A DNA stretch of 64,000 nucleotides from Roseobacter sp. (GTDB lineage: Bacteria; Pseudomonadota; Alphaproteobacteria; Rhodobacterales; Rhodobacteraceae), in contig PCCY01000021.1 in NCBI GenBank assembly GCA_002731875.1, positions 837,678-901,677 of the forward strand, in the 5' to 3' direction. The position numbers and the translations under genes are program-made. Under the pieces are notes generated by a model. The model saw only the letters and a program-made list of their open reading frames with translations. It was not told the DNA's origin and did not search any database. Below are positions 61,587 to 64,000 of the stretch, in pieces. How positions within the stretch are numbered: position 1 is the first letter of the stretch; each line of letters starts with the position of its first letter.

Positions 61587-63335
61587 ATGATAAACAAAAG
61601 ATTCCATGCGCGAAAGACGCGCTTTTTGAACCATTGGCACGCGCGTGCGGCGACCAGAACGCGTGCGCAGGGCAAGGGATTCGTTTCCTCACCCGAACCG
61701 CGCACTATCGGGTCATTCGCCCGTGGACGTCAGTTAATCGCCGGAAACCTTTTGTTTGCCGGAAGTCTGATCGAGGCAGCCCCCGATCAGATCGTATGGG
61801 ACGTAGCGGCCCCCGCGCGTGAATTTGCACAGGAGCTGCATGGTTTTGCATGGTTGGACGACCTGGCCGCCGTCGGCGACATTCGCGCCCGTGAAACAGC
61901 ACAGCGCTGGTTGTGGGGATGGATCAACGCCTTTGGCAAGGGACGGGGCATCGGCTGGACCCCCGACCTGACTGGTCGCCGCCTGATTCGATGGATCAAT
62001 CACGCATTGTTTCTGCTACGCGGTACCTCGCAGGATAAAAGCGACGTTTTCTATCGTTCGTTGGTAGAGCAAACCGATTTCCTATCGCGGCGCTGGCATG
62101 TTGCAGCGCCCGGCTTGCCGCGTTTCGAAGCGCTGACCGGGCTGATATACGCCGGGCTTTCGCTGGAGGGACAAGAGACCCGCGCAGACCCAGCGATCAG
62201 GGCACTTGCACGAGAATGCGAATCCCAGATCGACGAACAGGGCGGGTTGCCGACACGGAACCCAGAGGAGCTGTTGCAGGTATTCACGCTGTTGACATGG
62301 GCCGCCGCCGCGCTGAGCGACGCAGGGCGTGGGGCCCCCAAAGCTCATATGGCCGCGATCGAACGCATCGCACCAACCTTGCGCACCTTGCGTCATACCG
62401 ACGGCGGTCTGGCACGTTTTCACGGCGGCGGAAGGGGGGCGGAAGGCTGGCTGGACCATGCGCTGGCGACGGCCAAGGTCAAAACCAGACAACCTGACGG
62501 GCTGTCGATGGGGTACGCACGTTTGTCCGCAGGGCGAACCAGTTTGATTATCGACGCCAGCCCGCCGCCCGACGGCATTGCGTCAAACAATGCGCACGCA
62601 TCGACCCTTGCCTTCGAGTTGACCAGCGGCAGGCGACCCTTGGTGGTCAACTGCGGATCCGGTGCCTCGTTCGGGCCTGCATGGCGGCGGGCGGGTCGCG
62701 CGACCCCCTCGCATTCCGGGCTTTCGCTGGGCGGGTTCTCTAGCGCAAGGCTGGCACCTGCGGATAAGCACACCGGCGGCGAATCGTTGATTGCGGCCCC
62801 CACCTATGTGCCGGTGGAAATTGGTGCGATCAGCGACGGGACCCGATTTCAGGGGGGGCACAACGGGTATGTCGCCGGCTTTGGATTAACCCACGCGCGC
62901 CTGATCGAGCTTAGCCATGACGGACGCGGTGTTGCCGGAGAAGACATGTTGCTGGCGATGGACGACGCGGACCGGCGTCGGTTCGACCGCGAGATGGACG
63001 CCGCCAAGCTCAAGGGCGTGCCGTTCGAGATTCGGTTTCACCTGCACCCCGACGTCGATGCCACCGTCGATCTGGGCGGGGCCGCTATTTCGATGGCATT
63101 GAAAAGCGGCGAAATATGGGTTTTTCGTCATGATGGCATTCACAAGCTGTCCTTGGAACCAAGCGTTTACCTCGAGCGGAATCGTTTAAAACCACGGGCT
63201 TCGTTGCAAATCCTGCTGAGCGGCCGCGCCATGGGGCATGCAACGCGGGTCAGGTGGTCCTTGTCGAAAGCGCAGGAAACTGCGATTGGCGTGCGAGATC
63301 TATCGCTAGACGATCCATATGATGACCAAGACTGA
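61587..63335 (+). CDS. Heparinase II/III-like family protein
   Basis: 582 residues. Alpha-alpha toroid N-terminal half rich in helices (W-L-W-G-W-I, R-R-L-I-R-W-I-N-H, L-I-Y-A-G-L-S-L-E) and a beta-sandwich C-terminal heparinase-like domain. N-x-G-S-G type V-V-N-C-G-S-G at about 352, S-H-S-G-L-S-L near 370 and G-H-N-G-Y are the family marks. Found in many roseobacters between rsmB and purH; function there is unknown, possibly polysaccharide metabolism. Confidence 0.85.
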   Translation: MINKRFHARKTRFLNHWHARAATRTRAQGKGFVSSPEPRTIGSFARGRQLIAGNLLFAGSLIEAAPDQIVWDVAAPAREFAQELHGFAWLDDLAAVGDIRARETAQRWLWGWINAFGKGRGIGWTPDLTGRRLIRWINHALFLLRGTSQDKSDVFYRSLVEQTDFLSRRWHVAAPGLPRFEALTGLIYAGLSLEGQETRADPAIRALARECESQIDEQGGLPTRNPEELLQVFTLLTWAAAALSDAGRGAPKAHMAAIERIAPTLRTLRHTDGGLARFHGGGRGAEGWLDHALATAKVKTRQPDGLSMGYARLSAGRTSLIIDASPPPDGIASNNAHASTLAFELTSGRRPLVVNCGSGASFGPAWRRAGRATPSHSGLSLGGFSSARLAPADKHTGGESLIAAPTYVPVEIGAISDGTRFQGGHNGYVAGFGLTHARLIELSHDGRGVAGEDMLLAMDDADRRRFDREMDAAKLKGVPFEIRFHLHPDVDATVDLGGAAISMALKSGEIWVFRHDGIHKLSLEPSVYLERNRLKPRASLQILLSGRAMGHATRVRWSLSKAQETAIGVRDLSLDDPYDDQD

Positions 63336-63351
63336 CTAAAGGAACCTTCCA

Positions 63352-64000
63352 ATGCCCGACCTGTATCCCGTTTCCCGTGCGCTTCTTTCGGTGTCTGACA
63401 AGACCGGTCTGGTCGAACTGGGACAAGCGCTCGCCGCTCACGGAGTGGAGTTGCTGAGCACCGGAGGGACAGCAAAGGCGCTGCGCGATGCCGGGCTTGA
63501 GGTCAGGGATGTCGCCGACGTGACCGGCTTTCCCGAAATGATGGACGGTCGGGTCAAGACGCTGCACCCGGTGGTACATGGTGGTCTGCTGGCGCTGCGT
63601 GACAATGATGATCACGTCGCAGCGATGGATCAGCACGATATCAGCGCAATCGATCTGGTTGTCGTTAACCTTTACCCGTTCGAGGAAACCGTCGCCAAGG
63701 GGGCAGGCTATGCCGAAGTGATCGAGAATATCGATATTGGCGGACCGGCGATGATCCGCTCTGCCGCCAAGAACCACGGCTTTGTCAATGTGATCGTCGA
63801 TGTGGATGATTATGCCGCTGTAATCACCGAACTCGCTGAAAACAATGGCCAAACCCGATATGCGCTGCGGCAACGGTTGGCGCAGACCGCTTATGCCCGC
63901 ACTGCGGCATATGACGCGGCCGTCAGTACCTGGATGGCAGAGCAGGTTGGCCAAACCCCTCGCCGCCGGACCTTTGGTGGCACTCTTGCGCAGACCCTTC
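63352..64000 (+). CDS. purH: Bifunctional IMP cyclohydrolase / AICAR formyltransferase, N-terminal part
   Basis: 216 codons lie in the window; the gene continues past the right edge. Final two steps of purine synthesis. The N-terminal IMPCH domain is seen: [10 protein letters not shown] near residue 11, [33 protein letters not shown] and [17 protein letters not shown]. Starts 17 bases after the heparinase-like gene with AAAGGAAC before the ATG. Confidence 0.96.
   Translation, partial: MPDLYPVSRALLSVSDKTGLVELGQALAAHGVELLSTGGTAKALRDAGLEVRDVADVTGFPEMMDGRVKTLHPVVHGGLLALRDNDDHVAAMDQHDISAIDLVVVNLYPFEETVAKGAGYAEVIENIDIGGPAMIRSAAKNHGFVNVIVDVDDYAAVITELAENNGQTRYALRQRLAQTAYARTAAYDAAVSTWMAEQVGQTPRRRTFGGTLAQTL

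Noticed and set aside
1-64000. tRNA, rRNA, CRISPR, prophage or insertion sequences
   Set aside because: No cloverleaf, repeat-spacer array, integrase, transposase or terminal repeats were found on reading; a dedicated search was not possible.

Overview
The window is chromosomal DNA from an alphaproteobacterium, most probably a marine member of the Roseobacter group (Rhodobacteraceae). The evidence is the gene content: a Rhodobacter-type porin, a CenR-like response regulator, the CnoX / Lon-substrate-domain / Trm112 trio, DUF1674, tandem dimethylglycine-dehydrogenase-like enzymes and a periplasmic Cys-type formate dehydrogenase locus. The genus cannot be fixed from sequence reading alone. Genes are tightly packed, with many 4-nt start/stop overlaps. 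I see no rRNA, tRNA, CRISPR array, prophage or insertion sequence.

Layout. 1-3.7 kb (minus): holA (partial), lptE, leuS and a DUF3576 lipoprotein. 4-8.3 kb: porin, YggS-type PLP protein, L,D-transpeptidase, ribA and a CenR-like regulator, followed at 8.34-8.43 kb by a probable trans-acting sRNA of the suhB/MmgR type. 8.5-18.8 kb: xthA, cnoX, Lon-domain protein, Trm112, a ubiquinone hydroxylase, amidase, DapC-like aminotransferase, ftsK and lolA. 18.8-25.8 kb: lytic transglycosylase lipoprotein, hspQ, a gamma-glutamyltransferase-family protein, an anti-sigma/STAS pair, thiolase, free-Met-R-sulfoxide reductase, and an XRE-cupin regulator with LysE exporter controlled by two matching palindromes. 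26-31 kb: two tandem FAD/folate demethylases; the first is split by a single extra G in a G8 run. 31-35.4 kb: rarD, SnoaL-like protein, rluA, aldehyde dehydrogenase, 1-Cys peroxiredoxin.

36-50.4 kb is the most interesting part: a formate-oxidation locus. On the minus strand lie DUF3305, DUF3306, a TorD-like chaperone, a 62-residue Tat mini-protein, fdhA, fdhB, fdhC, a previously easy-to-miss 42-residue membrane protein, and a complete tungstate ABC transporter (tupBCA). Divergent from it, on the plus strand, are a 650-residue polyferredoxin, DUF6494, an Mrp/ApbC Fe-S carrier, a biotin/lipoate-ligase-like protein that has lost its catalytic residues, and a His-tailed DUF6505 protein. Together they look like an enzyme, its metal supply and an accessory Fe-S or cofactor module. 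Upstream demethylases generate C1 units, so the window has a plausible methyl-group-to-formate-to-quinone theme.

50.5-64 kb: DUF998 membrane protein, then pnp, GNAT, rpsO, RTX-repeat protein, DUF1643, truB, a phosphodiester glycosidase-like protein and rbfA (the conserved rbfA-truB-rpsO-pnp order with inserted genes), and on the plus strand dapB, a small secreted protein, rsmB, a heparinase-like protein and the start of purH. A DUF1674 protein lies on the minus strand between them.
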